From NCBI RefSeq assembly GCF_003268025.1, contig NZ_QLUW01000001.1:1612001-1676000 (forward strand): DNA of 64,000 nucleotides, in the 5' to 3' direction. The number at the start of each line of letters is the position of its first letter. Positions within the stretch are counted from its first letter, which is position 1. The position numbers and the translations under genes were made by a program. The stretch is from Paenibacillus montanisoli (lineage in GTDB: Bacteria; Bacillota; Bacilli; Paenibacillales; Paenibacillaceae). Below are positions 44,366 to 51,960 of this stretch, one piece after another. Below the pieces are notes generated by a model. It saw only the letters and a list, made by a program, of their open reading frames with translations, made no database searches and was not told the DNA's origin.

Positions 44366-46777
44366 TTGAAAACATTGATAATCGCAGAGAAGCCCGATAT
44401 GGGTCGAACGATCGCCGCTGTCGTAGAACCGAAGGCGCAGAATAAACGCGCTTATTTGGAAGGCGAGAACTATATTATTACATGGGCGATCGGCCATTTG
44501 GTCGGCCTCGCGGAGCCGGATCAATACGATCCGAAATACAAACGGTGGAATGAAGCGGATTTACCCATCATTCCGGACCGGTTTAAGCTATTGGCGAATG
44601 CGCGAACGAAGGATCAGCTCATGACGATCGGCGAGCTGTCGAAACGCTGCAACCGGCTTGTCAATGCATGCGATGCCGGGCGCGAGGGCCAGCTAATATT
44701 CCACCTGATCCGCCAGTATTTGAAAATGCCGCAGCCAACGGACCGGCTGTGGATTTCCGATTTGACGCCGGAGACGATCCGGCGCGGCTTCGACATGCTT
44801 CGCAGCGACCAAGAGTACGATCCGCTGACGCGTGCGGCGAGAGCGCGGAGCGAGGCGGACTGGCTGGTCGGGATGAATGCCTCCCGGGCGTTTACCATTC
44901 GCCATAAAACGCTTCTTTCGGTCGGACGCGTACAGACGCCGGTACTGGCTCTGCTGTACGATCGGCATACGGAGATTACATCCTTCGACAGCGAAACCTA
45001 TTACATCGTCCAAGCCCAGTTCAGCCAGCGCGATTTTAGCTATAAAGGGGTTTGGCAGGGCGATCGGATTACGAAGAAAGAGCAAGCCGAAGCGCTAGCG
45101 GCAAAGGTTGCTGGAAAGCCGGCCAAAATTGCCAGCTATACGGTCAATGAATCGAAGGAGTACCCCTACCGGTTATATGACCTGACTCTGCTCCAGCGGG
45201 AAGCGAACGGTCGCTATGGCTATCCGGCCAAAAAAACGCTCGACATCGCACAGTCTCTATATGAGAAACACAAGGTGATTACGTACCCGCGGACAAGCTC
45301 GAACTATGTGACGGAAGAAAATATTCCAGTAATGGGCAATGTTCTTAACATGCTTAAACAAACCGCTTACGGCGAGCTCGCCAGCGGCGCTGACCGCAGC
45401 AGGGTGCATAAAGGCAACAAGGCCGTATGCAATCCGGCGAAGGTTGAGGATCACCATGCCATTCTGCCGACGCCAAAACGGCCGGGCACGCTTAGCGCGG
45501 AAGAGCAGAACATCTATGACATGATCGTCCGCCGGTTTCTGTCTCACTATTATCCGCCTGCCGTGTACAACAACCACGATGTGCTGACCGAGGTGGAGCA
45601 GGAGCAGTTCCGCACTCGTGCCAAGGAGCAGCTGGACGCAGGGTGGCGCGTCGTTCTTGGCGATTCGGAAGATGGTAACGCCAAATCAAAAGGCAAATCG
45701 AAGAAAAAATCCGATGAGGCTTCAGAAGATCAAGAGGATGATTTGGTGGAAACGGATCGGCCGTTCTCGGTAGACGAGAGTGCGCCCGTACTCTGTGAAA
45801 CCGCGGCCGCGCTTGAGAAGGCAACGAAGCCGCCGAAGCCGTATACCGAAGGCACGCTCCTTAAAGCGATGGAGAGCGCAGGGAAAGCAATCGAGGACGA
45901 AGAGCTTCGCGATGCAATGAAGCAGACCGGGCTGGGCACGCCTGCGACGCGAGCCGCGACGATCGAACGGCTGAAGCAGGTCGGCTATATCAAGCCCACG
46001 GGCAAACGGCTGGATATTACGACTAAAGGCTGCGCCGCGATTGAGCTGATTCGCGGAGCAGGGGTCGAGCTGCTGGCGTCGCCGGAGATGACCGGCCGCT
46101 GGGAGCAGCGCTTGCACCAAATTTCGAAGGGTGAAGCATCGGACGAGCAATTCATCGCGAAGGTGAAACAATTCGCCGAAATGATCGTTGCGAAGGTGAA
46201 GCAGCAGCGGCAAGCGGATGCCAGCTTGTTTGCAGAGCCGGAGAGAGCTGGCGGCGAGACGAGCGGAAGAGGCAGGAGCAAGGGTACTCGTACATCGAGC
46301 GAGAGGGGCGGGCGTACGTCCTCGAGGGAGAAAAGCGTGACCTCGAAAGCTGCATCGGCGAAAAAAGAAGCCGCTGCACCGCGTAGAACTGCTTCTAAAT
46401 CGAAAGCCGCGAATGCTCAGATTACTATGGACGACGTACCGGAAGGCAGCGCGGCGACAACGCCATCTAGCGACAAAGCGCCTTCCGCGGCGGCTTCACC
46501 GAAAGTCATTGCGCCATGTCCTCGCCCGGGTTGTGGAGGACAGCTCGTTGAAGGCAAGCGCGGGTATGGCTGCATTCGTTTTCGAGAGGGCTGTAAGTTC
46601 GTCATCTGGAAGGAGCAGCAGGGACGAGCGGTCACGCCTGCAATGGCGAAAATGCTGGCAGTCAGCGGTACTACAAGATCGTCTACATTTAAATTAGAGG
46701 ATGGCCGTACTATGTCGGGCAAGCTGGTTCTGGTTGACCAAGCTACGGGTACCGTCGAGTTTCGTTCATCCCCATAG
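44366..46777 (+). CDS. topB: DNA topoisomerase III
   Basis: An 803-residue type IA topoisomerase: TOPRIM start TLIIAEKPDMGRTIAAVV and DAGREGQLIFHLI (acidic metal ligands), ASRAFT, SVGRVQTPVLAL and catalytic Tyr in ITYPRTSSNYV (about 313). After about 625 comes a low-complexity Ser/Arg/Lys/Ala tail, then a Cys4 module (CPRPGCGG...GYGCIRFREGC) common to TopB C-termini. The chain is longer than B. subtilis TopB (727). TTG 44366 follows GAGGCGATGG; the nearby ATG 44361 is out of frame. Confidence 0.95.
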   Translation: MKTLIIAEKPDMGRTIAAVVEPKAQNKRAYLEGENYIITWAIGHLVGLAEPDQYDPKYKRWNEADLPIIPDRFKLLANARTKDQLMTIGELSKRCNRLVNACDAGREGQLIFHLIRQYLKMPQPTDRLWISDLTPETIRRGFDMLRSDQEYDPLTRAARARSEADWLVGMNASRAFTIRHKTLLSVGRVQTPVLALLYDRHTEITSFDSETYYIVQAQFSQRDFSYKGVWQGDRITKKEQAEALAAKVAGKPAKIASYTVNESKEYPYRLYDLTLLQREANGRYGYPAKKTLDIAQSLYEKHKVITYPRTSSNYVTEENIPVMGNVLNMLKQTAYGELASGADRSRVHKGNKAVCNPAKVEDHHAILPTPKRPGTLSAEEQNIYDMIVRRFLSHYYPPAVYNNHDVLTEVEQEQFRTRAKEQLDAGWRVVLGDSEDGNAKSKGKSKKKSDEASEDQEDDLVETDRPFSVDESAPVLCETAAALEKATKPPKPYTEGTLLKAMESAGKAIEDEELRDAMKQTGLGTPATRAATIERLKQVGYIKPTGKRLDITTKGCAAIELIRGAGVELLASPEMTGRWEQRLHQISKGEASDEQFIAKVKQFAEMIVAKVKQQRQADASLFAEPERAGGETSGRGRSKGTRTSSERGGRTSSREKSVTSKAASAKKEAAAPRRTASKSKAANAQITMDDVPEGSAATTPSSDKAPSAAASPKVIAPCPRPGCGGQLVEGKRGYGCIRFREGCKFVIWKEQQGRAVTPAMAKMLAVSGTTRSSTFKLEDGRTMSGKLVLVDQATGTVEFRSSP

Positions 46778-46788
46778 GGGGAACAGGT

Positions 46789-47760
46789 ATGGCTGAGCGG
46801 ATCGTGATTGGGATCGATGGTGGGGGCACGACTACGCGCATAATGGCGGTAGACCCGCAGGGGCGGATGCTTGCGTATGCCGAGGAAGGGAGCAGCAATC
46901 CGGATAAAGACCCAAATGCAAAGGAACATGTGCAGGAAGGGATACGGAAGGCGCTCTCTGAAGCGAATGTTGATAGCGGAGACGTAATTGCGCTGTGCGC
47001 CGGATTCGCAGGGTTTGACAATGACGATGACTCCTCGTGGGCAGCGGAATTTACGGCATTACCGGGGCTAAGCTGTCCTAAGGTTCTCGTCAATGATGCG
47101 GTCGTCGCTCACGCGGGGGCACTAATGAATCAGCCGGGGATCGTGGCCATTTCAGGAACCGGGTCGACGATATTCGGGGTGAATGAAGACGGTCGCCATT
47201 TATGCAATTATGATTTCCATCACTATGCCCCGACTGCTGCGCGCTTCCTTGCCTATGATGCGGTGTACCAAATCATCGCAGGCAATATTGGTGAGCAGGA
47301 TGAGTCATTCGTTCAAGCCGCGCTTGACTACTGGAATGTTGCATCCATTTCGGAGCTAGCCATGGTCGGTGCAAGCGGCTTTATCGCGGATTATGTCGAA
47401 CGGACGCTCAAATTCGGCCGTATGGGACCCATGGTGACAGCCGCTGCCCGCGAAGGTTGTCCCGTCGCGCAGAACGTATGCGGTACGGCCGTCACGGCGC
47501 TGAATGACGGTATCCGGCTGCTGGGTCGCTGTTTTGCCTCGGATGTCGTTAATGTCGCCTTAATCGGAAGCGTTGCGCGCGATCCGTACGTGCAAGCAAA
47601 GCTCGAACAGGCGCTGTCCCATCCGACCAACAAGAGCTACCGGGTCGTGGAACCGGCGCTTCCGCCGGCGGCTGGCGCTATTCTAATGGCGATGGAAAAA
47701 GCAGGTATCTCCGCCGGATCTCAGTTCATTGAACAGCTAAAGAACCAAATACCAGCCTAA
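46789..47760 (+). CDS. BadF/BadG-type ATPase, N-acetylglucosamine kinase-like
   Basis: A 323-residue ASKHA-fold kinase: phosphate-1 motif GIDGGGTTTRIMAVD, phosphate-2 motif AISGTGSTIFGV, connect region FLAYDAVYQII and adenosine motif LIGSVARDPYV. These proteins usually phosphorylate N-acetylglucosamine or similar sugars; no amino-sugar genes are adjacent. ATG 46789 lies after GGGGGAACAGG, 11 bases past topB. Confidence 0.88.
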   Translation: MAERIVIGIDGGGTTTRIMAVDPQGRMLAYAEEGSSNPDKDPNAKEHVQEGIRKALSEANVDSGDVIALCAGFAGFDNDDDSSWAAEFTALPGLSCPKVLVNDAVVAHAGALMNQPGIVAISGTGSTIFGVNEDGRHLCNYDFHHYAPTAARFLAYDAVYQIIAGNIGEQDESFVQAALDYWNVASISELAMVGASGFIADYVERTLKFGRMGPMVTAAAREGCPVAQNVCGTAVTALNDGIRLLGRCFASDVVNVALIGSVARDPYVQAKLEQALSHPTNKSYRVVEPALPPAAGAILMAMEKAGISAGSQFIEQLKNQIPA

Positions 47761-47767
47761 TAACAAA

Positions 47768-47815
47768 AGAAGCTTGTCACGCGCGGGAGCGATTGCTCCC
47801 ATGGTGACAAGCTTC
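47768..47815. terminator. Bidirectional stem-loop
   Basis: AGAAGCTTGTCAC (47768-47780) pairs perfectly with GTGACAAGCTTCT (47803-47815), enclosing GGGAGC/GCTCCC. Separates convergent kinase and HAD genes; T tract is short. Confidence 0.8.
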
Positions 47816-47842
47816 TATCTTTATGGGCGGAGAAAAGGCGCG

Positions 47843-48595
47843 TTAATTGGATGGCAGCTGACCGAGCTGCTTTAAGTAATCGTAAATACTGACAGGGACA
47901 TCACGCAGCTGATCCAGTGTTATAAAGGCGCCCTTCGGCTCAACGTCAATGCCGATAATATTATAGGCCCACTCGGTATCGGTCTTCATGTGGATCGCGT
48001 GGATCCCAGTTGAAAGGGCAGGGACGATATCGGTCCGAATGGAGTTTCCGATCATCCAGGTCGATTTCCGGTCGAAATTGCCTTCACGCAGGATCGCTTC
48101 CATTGCTTCAACGTTCTTCTTCGAACGAACGTAAATGCGCGGGCCGAAATACCGTTCCAGCTTCATATCATTGATTTTTCGCTGTTGGATGAGCATCTCG
48201 CCGCCAGTATAAAGATGCAGCTCATGGCCCCGGGAGGCCAGCTCGTCTAATGTTTCCTCCATATGCGGATAAGGTTCTACAGCATGCTCGTAAACGCTTC
48301 GTCCAAGCTTCCAAAGTAAATCTTCCTCCACAGGGGAGGCTTTTCTGCCGAGCAGATCGGAGAAATACCGATATGTACCGATAAAGGACTGCGGGAAATG
48401 ATCGCTCTGGAATCCGGAGACATGCACGCCGGCTATGTCGATTTCGGTTTGCTTGTCGCGGATTTCTTTCGGCTGAACGCCATGACCCCTAAACCAGTCG
48501 CTCATCAAATCGGTAAATTGGTCAATCACGAAGTAAAAATATTTGTTGCAGTAAATTAGCGTATCATCGAGATCGAATAGAATACTTTGTTTCAT
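47843..48595 (-). CDS. HAD-superfamily hydrolase
   Basis: A 250-residue HAD phosphatase: motif I ILFDLDDTLIYCNKY, cap of helices between, motif II LHLYTGGEM (Thr), motif III Lys in RSKKNVEAM and motif IV MIGNSIRTDIVPAL. The Asn in GNS replaces the first acidic residue usual in motif IV, the second Asp remains. ATG 48595 is preferred; a GTG at 48604 is only two bases from AAGGAG. Substrate unknown. Confidence 0.87.
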   Translation of the reverse strand: MKQSILFDLDDTLIYCNKYFYFVIDQFTDLMSDWFRGHGVQPKEIRDKQTEIDIAGVHVSGFQSDHFPQSFIGTYRYFSDLLGRKASPVEEDLLWKLGRSVYEHAVEPYPHMEETLDELASRGHELHLYTGGEMLIQQRKINDMKLERYFGPRIYVRSKKNVEAMEAILREGNFDRKSTWMIGNSIRTDIVPALSTGIHAIHMKTDTEWAYNIIGIDVEPKGAFITLDQLRDVPVSIYDYLKQLGQLPSN

Positions 48596-48720
48596 CTTAG
48601 GCACGGCTCCTTCCCCAGATGATTTCGCTGTAGAATCAATCTACCGCATCTTGGGATTCGCCGTCAAATCGAATAGTACTGGGAAGATTTACAAATACTG
48701 TAGATGGAGGTGATTCAGAA

Positions 48721-48855
48721 ATGGCAATCAATCGAAACAGCAGTAAAAACCGCGATAAAGAGACTGGAATGAGGCAGTATTCTCCTACCATTAAGACGGA
48801 GAAATTCGCAAACCGGCCGCCAAGCTTAAACGGCATTAACAAACAGCTGCCTTAA
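48721..48855 (+). CDS. Small hypothetical protein, 44 residues
   Basis: A short ORF with an excellent ribosome binding site (GGAGGTG, 48706-48712) eight bases before the ATG. The peptide is basic and Asn/Ser/Pro-rich (MAINRNSSKNRDKETGMRQY at the start, NGINKQLP at the end), with no membrane segment. The composition is reminiscent of small spore proteins, but no family was recognised. It is divergent from the HAD gene. Confidence 0.55.
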   Translation: MAINRNSSKNRDKETGMRQYSPTIKTEKFANRPPSLNGINKQLP

Positions 48856-48884
48856 TACATACGGCAGATCGGGATTAGGTTAGG

Positions 48885-48942
48885 ACAGTCTCTATATGAA
48901 TATCCATGCGCCGAGCATTCGCGGTTGCCATATAGAGACTGT
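48885..48942. repeat. 14-bp perfect inverted repeat
   Basis: ACAGTCTCTATATG (48885-48898) and CATATAGAGACTGT (48929-48942) around a 30-base loop. It lies between two convergent small genes, with no T run on either side. It could be a terminator, an RNA stability element or a recombination/insertion remnant. Confidence 0.75.
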
Positions 48943-48958
48943 ACGGCGATGGCTTCCG

Positions 48959-49180
48959 TTAAGCATATTTTTGGAGTTTAGCAGTGAGATCCTGCTTTAT
49001 AAACGCAAGCCGCTTGCGGACATAGAAATCGTAGCTCGAACCCTTCAATTCGCGGGGGCTGATGACTTCATCAGCACTGTTGTCGATAATGGTCAATGAA
49101 CCGTTGGAATAGAACTTGAAGGTTAAATCCCGGAATGGTCGATGATTTTCGATAAACCGATAGTTTTCACAGTTATTCAT
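48959..49180 (-). CDS. Small protein, probably SOS-induced (73 residues)
   Basis: A 73-residue protein starting MNNCENYRFIENHRPF and ending in a basic helix (YVRKRLAFIKQDLTAKLQKY). It contains a beta-like middle (FKFYSNGSLTIIDN). No signal peptide or membrane span. GAGGAGG lies nine bases before ATG 49180. Two LexA boxes lie upstream, one within the spacer of a good promoter, so damage induction is expected. It is not YneA, YolD or another SOS protein I know. Function unknown; an inhibitor, checkpoint or repair accessory role would fit the size and control. Confidence 0.75.
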   Translation of the reverse strand: MNNCENYRFIENHRPFRDLTFKFYSNGSLTIIDNSADEVISPRELKGSSYDFYVRKRLAFIKQDLTAKLQKYA

Positions 49181-49213
49181 GATGGTCAGCCTCCTCACAA
49201 TTGTCGGGAAAAT

Positions 49214-49227
49214 AGAACGTTTGTTCT
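49214..49227. promoter_or_regulatory. LexA box between -10 and start of the 73-residue gene
   Basis: AGAACGTTTGTTCT keeps the GAAC-N4-GTTC core and is symmetrical at the flanks; it differs from CGAAC-N4-GTTCG only at the two outer bases. Confidence 0.75.
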
Positions 49228-49234
49228 TGTTTTT

Positions 49235-49263
49235 ATTATAGCAAACATTTGTTCGTATGGAAA
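49235..49263 (-). promoter_or_regulatory. Promoter of the 73-residue gene
   Basis: Minus strand TTTCCA (49263-49258), 17-base spacer, TATAAT (49240-49235). The spacer contains the LexA box at 49242-49255. Confidence 0.75.
49242..49255. promoter_or_regulatory. LexA box in the promoter spacer
   Basis: CAAACATTTGTTCG matches CGAAC-N4-GTTCG except at base two; its position would block RNA polymerase. Confidence 0.82.
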
Positions 49264-49296
49264 CTATTATTTTTTTCCCTTAAACTAGATTAATAG

Positions 49297-49326
49297 CTGA
49301 CATAGAAATAGATCGTTAACTATAGA
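49297..49326 (+). promoter_or_regulatory. Promoter of the ABC ATPase/GNAT operon
   Basis: CTGACA (49297-49302), 18-base spacer, TATAGA (49321-49326). About 40 bases from the LexA boxes of the divergent gene, so cross-regulation is possible. Confidence 0.55.
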
Positions 49327-49360
49327 CGCTAACGAACGCAATCATAAAGGAGCGCCATTC

Positions 49361-50086
49361 ATGATCAAAGTCGAGCAATTATCGAAACAAATTCCCGGCG
49401 GGCCGAAAGTGCTGTCCGGCATTAGCTTCAATATAGAGCCAGGCGAGTTCATTGCGGTGAAAGGGGCCAGCGGGAGCGGCAAGTCTATGCTGCTGAAGTG
49501 CTTGGCGCTTCAGGAAAGCTGGAGCAGCGGCTCTTATATTGTCGACGGCGTCGACATTCTCAAAAAAGGGCTGTCCGGCAAAATGAAAATCAGGCGCGAA
49601 ATGGCCTACCTCGAGGAAAAGCCGTCTTTGATCGCCAAGCGGTCGGCTCTTAAGAACGTGCTGATCGGCGCCGCCAGCCAGACGCCAATCTGGCGCAGAA
49701 TTACCGGCATGGTGCGCAGCGATGATTATATGGGCGCGATGGATATGATCGAGAAGATGGGGCTGCTCGAAAAAGCGCATCAGAAAGGCGATAAGCTGAG
49801 CGGCGGAGAGAAGCAGCGGATTGCGATCGCGCGCGCTTTGGTGCACGGCGCCAAGACGCTGCTCGTCGACGAACCGGTATCGGGTCTTGACCCGCATGCG
49901 GCGGAACAGGTGCTGTCCGATCTGAAGAACATGTGCAAGACGCAAGGCGTGTCGGTCGTTGCCGTCATGCATCAAGGCGATTGGGCGGAGCGGTTCGCCG
50001 ACCGCATACTCGGCTTGAACAACGGACAGCTCGTGCTGGACATCAAGGGAAGAAGAATGACGGAACGGGAGAAAATGCTGCTGTGA
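49361..50086 (+). CDS. Orphan ABC transporter ATP-binding protein (PhnC-like)
   Basis: A 241-residue ABC ATPase: Walker A GASGSGKSMLLKCLAL, signature LSGGEKQRIAIARAL, Walker B LLVDEPVSGLD, H-loop His in VAVMHQGDWAE. Similar to phosphonate-type ATPases; no permease or binding protein is near. Its last bases overlap the GNAT start (GTGA), so the two are coupled. Divergent from the SOS-type small gene. Confidence 0.85.
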   Translation: MIKVEQLSKQIPGGPKVLSGISFNIEPGEFIAVKGASGSGKSMLLKCLALQESWSSGSYIVDGVDILKKGLSGKMKIRREMAYLEEKPSLIAKRSALKNVLIGAASQTPIWRRITGMVRSDDYMGAMDMIEKMGLLEKAHQKGDKLSGGEKQRIAIARALVHGAKTLLVDEPVSGLDPHAAEQVLSDLKNMCKTQGVSVVAVMHQGDWAERFADRILGLNNGQLVLDIKGRRMTEREKMLL

Positions 50087-50592
50087 CCGTAAAAGAATCC
50101 GTTAACTATACGCTGCGGCCGATCAAATGCGACGAGCTGGATGCCGCGCACCGGTTGGAGCTTGCTTGTTACACGCCTGAAGCGGCTGCGAGCAGGGAAG
50201 CCTTCGCATTCCGCCAGAAGCATTTCCCAGGCTATTTCTGGTCGGCGTGGCAAGGCGGCGAGCTGATCGGGCTATGCTGCGGCGTCCTTTCGTCGGAGAG
50301 CAGCTGCGAGAACGATGCCGTGAAGAGCGCGCACAGCGAAGATATAGATGGTAAACATCTCGTGGTTCTATCGGTGGCAGTCGATCCTGACCGACGTCTG
50401 GGCGGCGTCGGGACCGCGCTTATGAAAGCGCTTCTGAGACAAGCGGAGTTCGATCGGCTGCAGTCCGTCGCGCTGATGTGCGAACCGCATCTAATCGCAT
50501 TTTACGAAGGGCTCGGTTTCGAATACATAGGTGTTTCCGCATCGCAGCACGGCGGCATTGAATGGCATGAGATGAGAAGAGTCATCGGCTAG
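50083..50592 (+). CDS. GNAT-family N-acetyltransferase
   Basis: A 169-residue acetyltransferase: LRPIKCDELDAAHRLEL, core strand LVVLSVAVDPDRRLGGVGTA with acetyl-CoA loop (RRLGGVGTAL), and CEPHLIAFYEGLGFEYIGVS. YncA/YvbK-like layout. The GTG start at 50083 overlaps the previous stop by four bases; open sequence upstream is inside the ABC gene. Confidence 0.85.
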   Translation: MTVKESVNYTLRPIKCDELDAAHRLELACYTPEAAASREAFAFRQKHFPGYFWSAWQGGELIGLCCGVLSSESSCENDAVKSAHSEDIDGKHLVVLSVAVDPDRRLGGVGTALMKALLRQAEFDRLQSVALMCEPHLIAFYEGLGFEYIGVSASQHGGIEWHEMRRVIG

Positions 50593-50642
50593 GAAAACGG
50601 CATACAATGGAGCATTAACCTAGAATAGGCAGGTGTTCCATC

Positions 50643-51254
50643 ATGGCATTCCAGTTTCCGGCCGTCATTCATGCCTCGCGCATGACGTTCCCGAAAGCCG
50701 AGCTTTGGGTACCGGTCGTAAGCGGACTTCACAATACGGCAGCGCGCAACCAAATCAACGGCAAAATCCGCAAAACCGTGAGTGAGCTCGTACATGATCA
50801 AGGTTCCCTTGACGATCCGCGGGCGGAGATGCAAGGCTATTTTGAAATCAAGACGAACGAAAAGGACGTGCTCAGCTTATCGCTATTTAATTATGCCTAT
50901 ACCGGCGGCGCGCATGGACTAACCTTGCAGGAGTCGCTTACGTTTGATACGGGCACCGGAAAGTCATATACGCTTTCGGAGCTTTTCAAGCCCGGCAGCA
51001 ACTATGTCGGCAGGCTATCTGACCTCATCAAGGCTCAGATCGACGAACGGCAGATTTCTACGCTGGAGCCTTTTCATTCGATAAGGCCGGATCAGCCGTA
51101 TTATATTGCAGACCGGTCATTGGTCATTTATTTTGCGCTGTATGAGCTAACGCCGTATGCTTTTGGCTTTCCTTATTTTCCGATCTCGGTCTACGATATC
51201 AGCGATATCATTAATCCGAACGGGCCGCTTGGACGGATGGCGATGAACAATTAA
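50643..51254 (+). CDS. DUF3298/DUF4163-like protein
   Basis: A 203-residue protein with the pattern of the PdaC N-terminal/RsiV-type DUF4163-DUF3298 pair: alternating strands, central YAYTGGAHGLTLQESLTFDTG and LSELFKPGSNYVGRLSDLI, then YIADRSLVIYFALYELTPYAFG. No signal peptide is seen, unusual since relatives are extracytoplasmic. CAGGTG lies before ATG 50643. Binding role is unknown. Confidence 0.75.
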   Translation: MAFQFPAVIHASRMTFPKAELWVPVVSGLHNTAARNQINGKIRKTVSELVHDQGSLDDPRAEMQGYFEIKTNEKDVLSLSLFNYAYTGGAHGLTLQESLTFDTGTGKSYTLSELFKPGSNYVGRLSDLIKAQIDERQISTLEPFHSIRPDQPYYIADRSLVIYFALYELTPYAFGFPYFPISVYDISDIINPNGPLGRMAMNN

Positions 51255-51274
51255 CAGTTATTAAGGAGATTTCT

Positions 51275-51850
51275 ATGATTTATGTTCTCATCTTGCTGCC
51301 GGTCAGCCTGATTCTGACGGTCATGCTGATCAAACGTAGACAGCACGAGAATAATAAACCGATTATCGCCGCTTATGACCGCAGCCCGTTGCAACAATCC
51401 GACCTGCCGCACGGACACGGGCATCTGCCTTCGTTTACCGCCCAGAATCAGGCGGGCAGGCCGAGATTCAGCATTCTCATCGTTGACGATCAGCAGGCGA
51501 TCCGCATGCTGCTTAGGGAGTTGTTCGAGCAGGAGGAAGTGGCCGTCCATGAAGCTGGCAATGGCACTGCGGCAATCGAAACCGTACGGCAAACACCGCT
51601 GGACTTCATCCTGCTGGATCTGAAAATGCCGGATATGGACGGGATAGAAACTCTGCGCGCCATACGGCGGGCAAACAGAACCGTCCAGGTCGCGATGATT
51701 ACAGCATTTGGGGATTCAGGCACGTTGGAGACGGCCAAACAGTTGGGCGTGCAATCGTTTTTCACCAAGCCGTTTGATATCGAGCATGTGAAGAACAGCG
51801 TCATGAACAGCTTGACGAAAATGGATTGCAAAGTAGATCCGCAGGAGTAG
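51275..51850 (+). CDS. Membrane-tethered Spo0F-like receiver protein
   Basis: A 191-residue protein: an N-terminal membrane helix (about 1-19, IYVLILLPVSLILTVMLI), a linker of about 45 residues, and a receiver domain (about 66-185). Phosphoacceptor is Asp115 in FILLDLKMPDMDG, with Asp-Asp in ILIVDDQQAIRMLL, Thr in MITAFG and Lys in FFTKPFDIEHV; these stretches are close to Spo0F. No output domain. TAAGGAGA is upstream of ATG. It could be a phosphate carrier or sink at the membrane. Confidence 0.85.
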   Translation: MIYVLILLPVSLILTVMLIKRRQHENNKPIIAAYDRSPLQQSDLPHGHGHLPSFTAQNQAGRPRFSILIVDDQQAIRMLLRELFEQEEVAVHEAGNGTAAIETVRQTPLDFILLDLKMPDMDGIETLRAIRRANRTVQVAMITAFGDSGTLETAKQLGVQSFFTKPFDIEHVKNSVMNSLTKMDCKVDPQE

Positions 51851-51875
51851 CCGCCGGCTGCTTCGGCGGATTTTT
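51850..51875 (+). terminator. Terminator after the receiver gene
   Basis: CCGCCG...CGGCGG stem with an eight-base loop (GCTGCTTC region), followed by ATTTTT. Confidence 0.8.
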
Positions 51876-51960
51876 ACATTCAAAACGAGATATGTTGTTT
51901 CTTCTTGGTTGTGCTGACCTTGCAGGCCCTCTCATACAGTCATATATGGAGGTGGCTGCG

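Noticed and set aside
48896..49099. 67-codon plus-strand ORF
   Set aside because: It runs through the inverted repeat and antisense to the better supported 73-residue gene.
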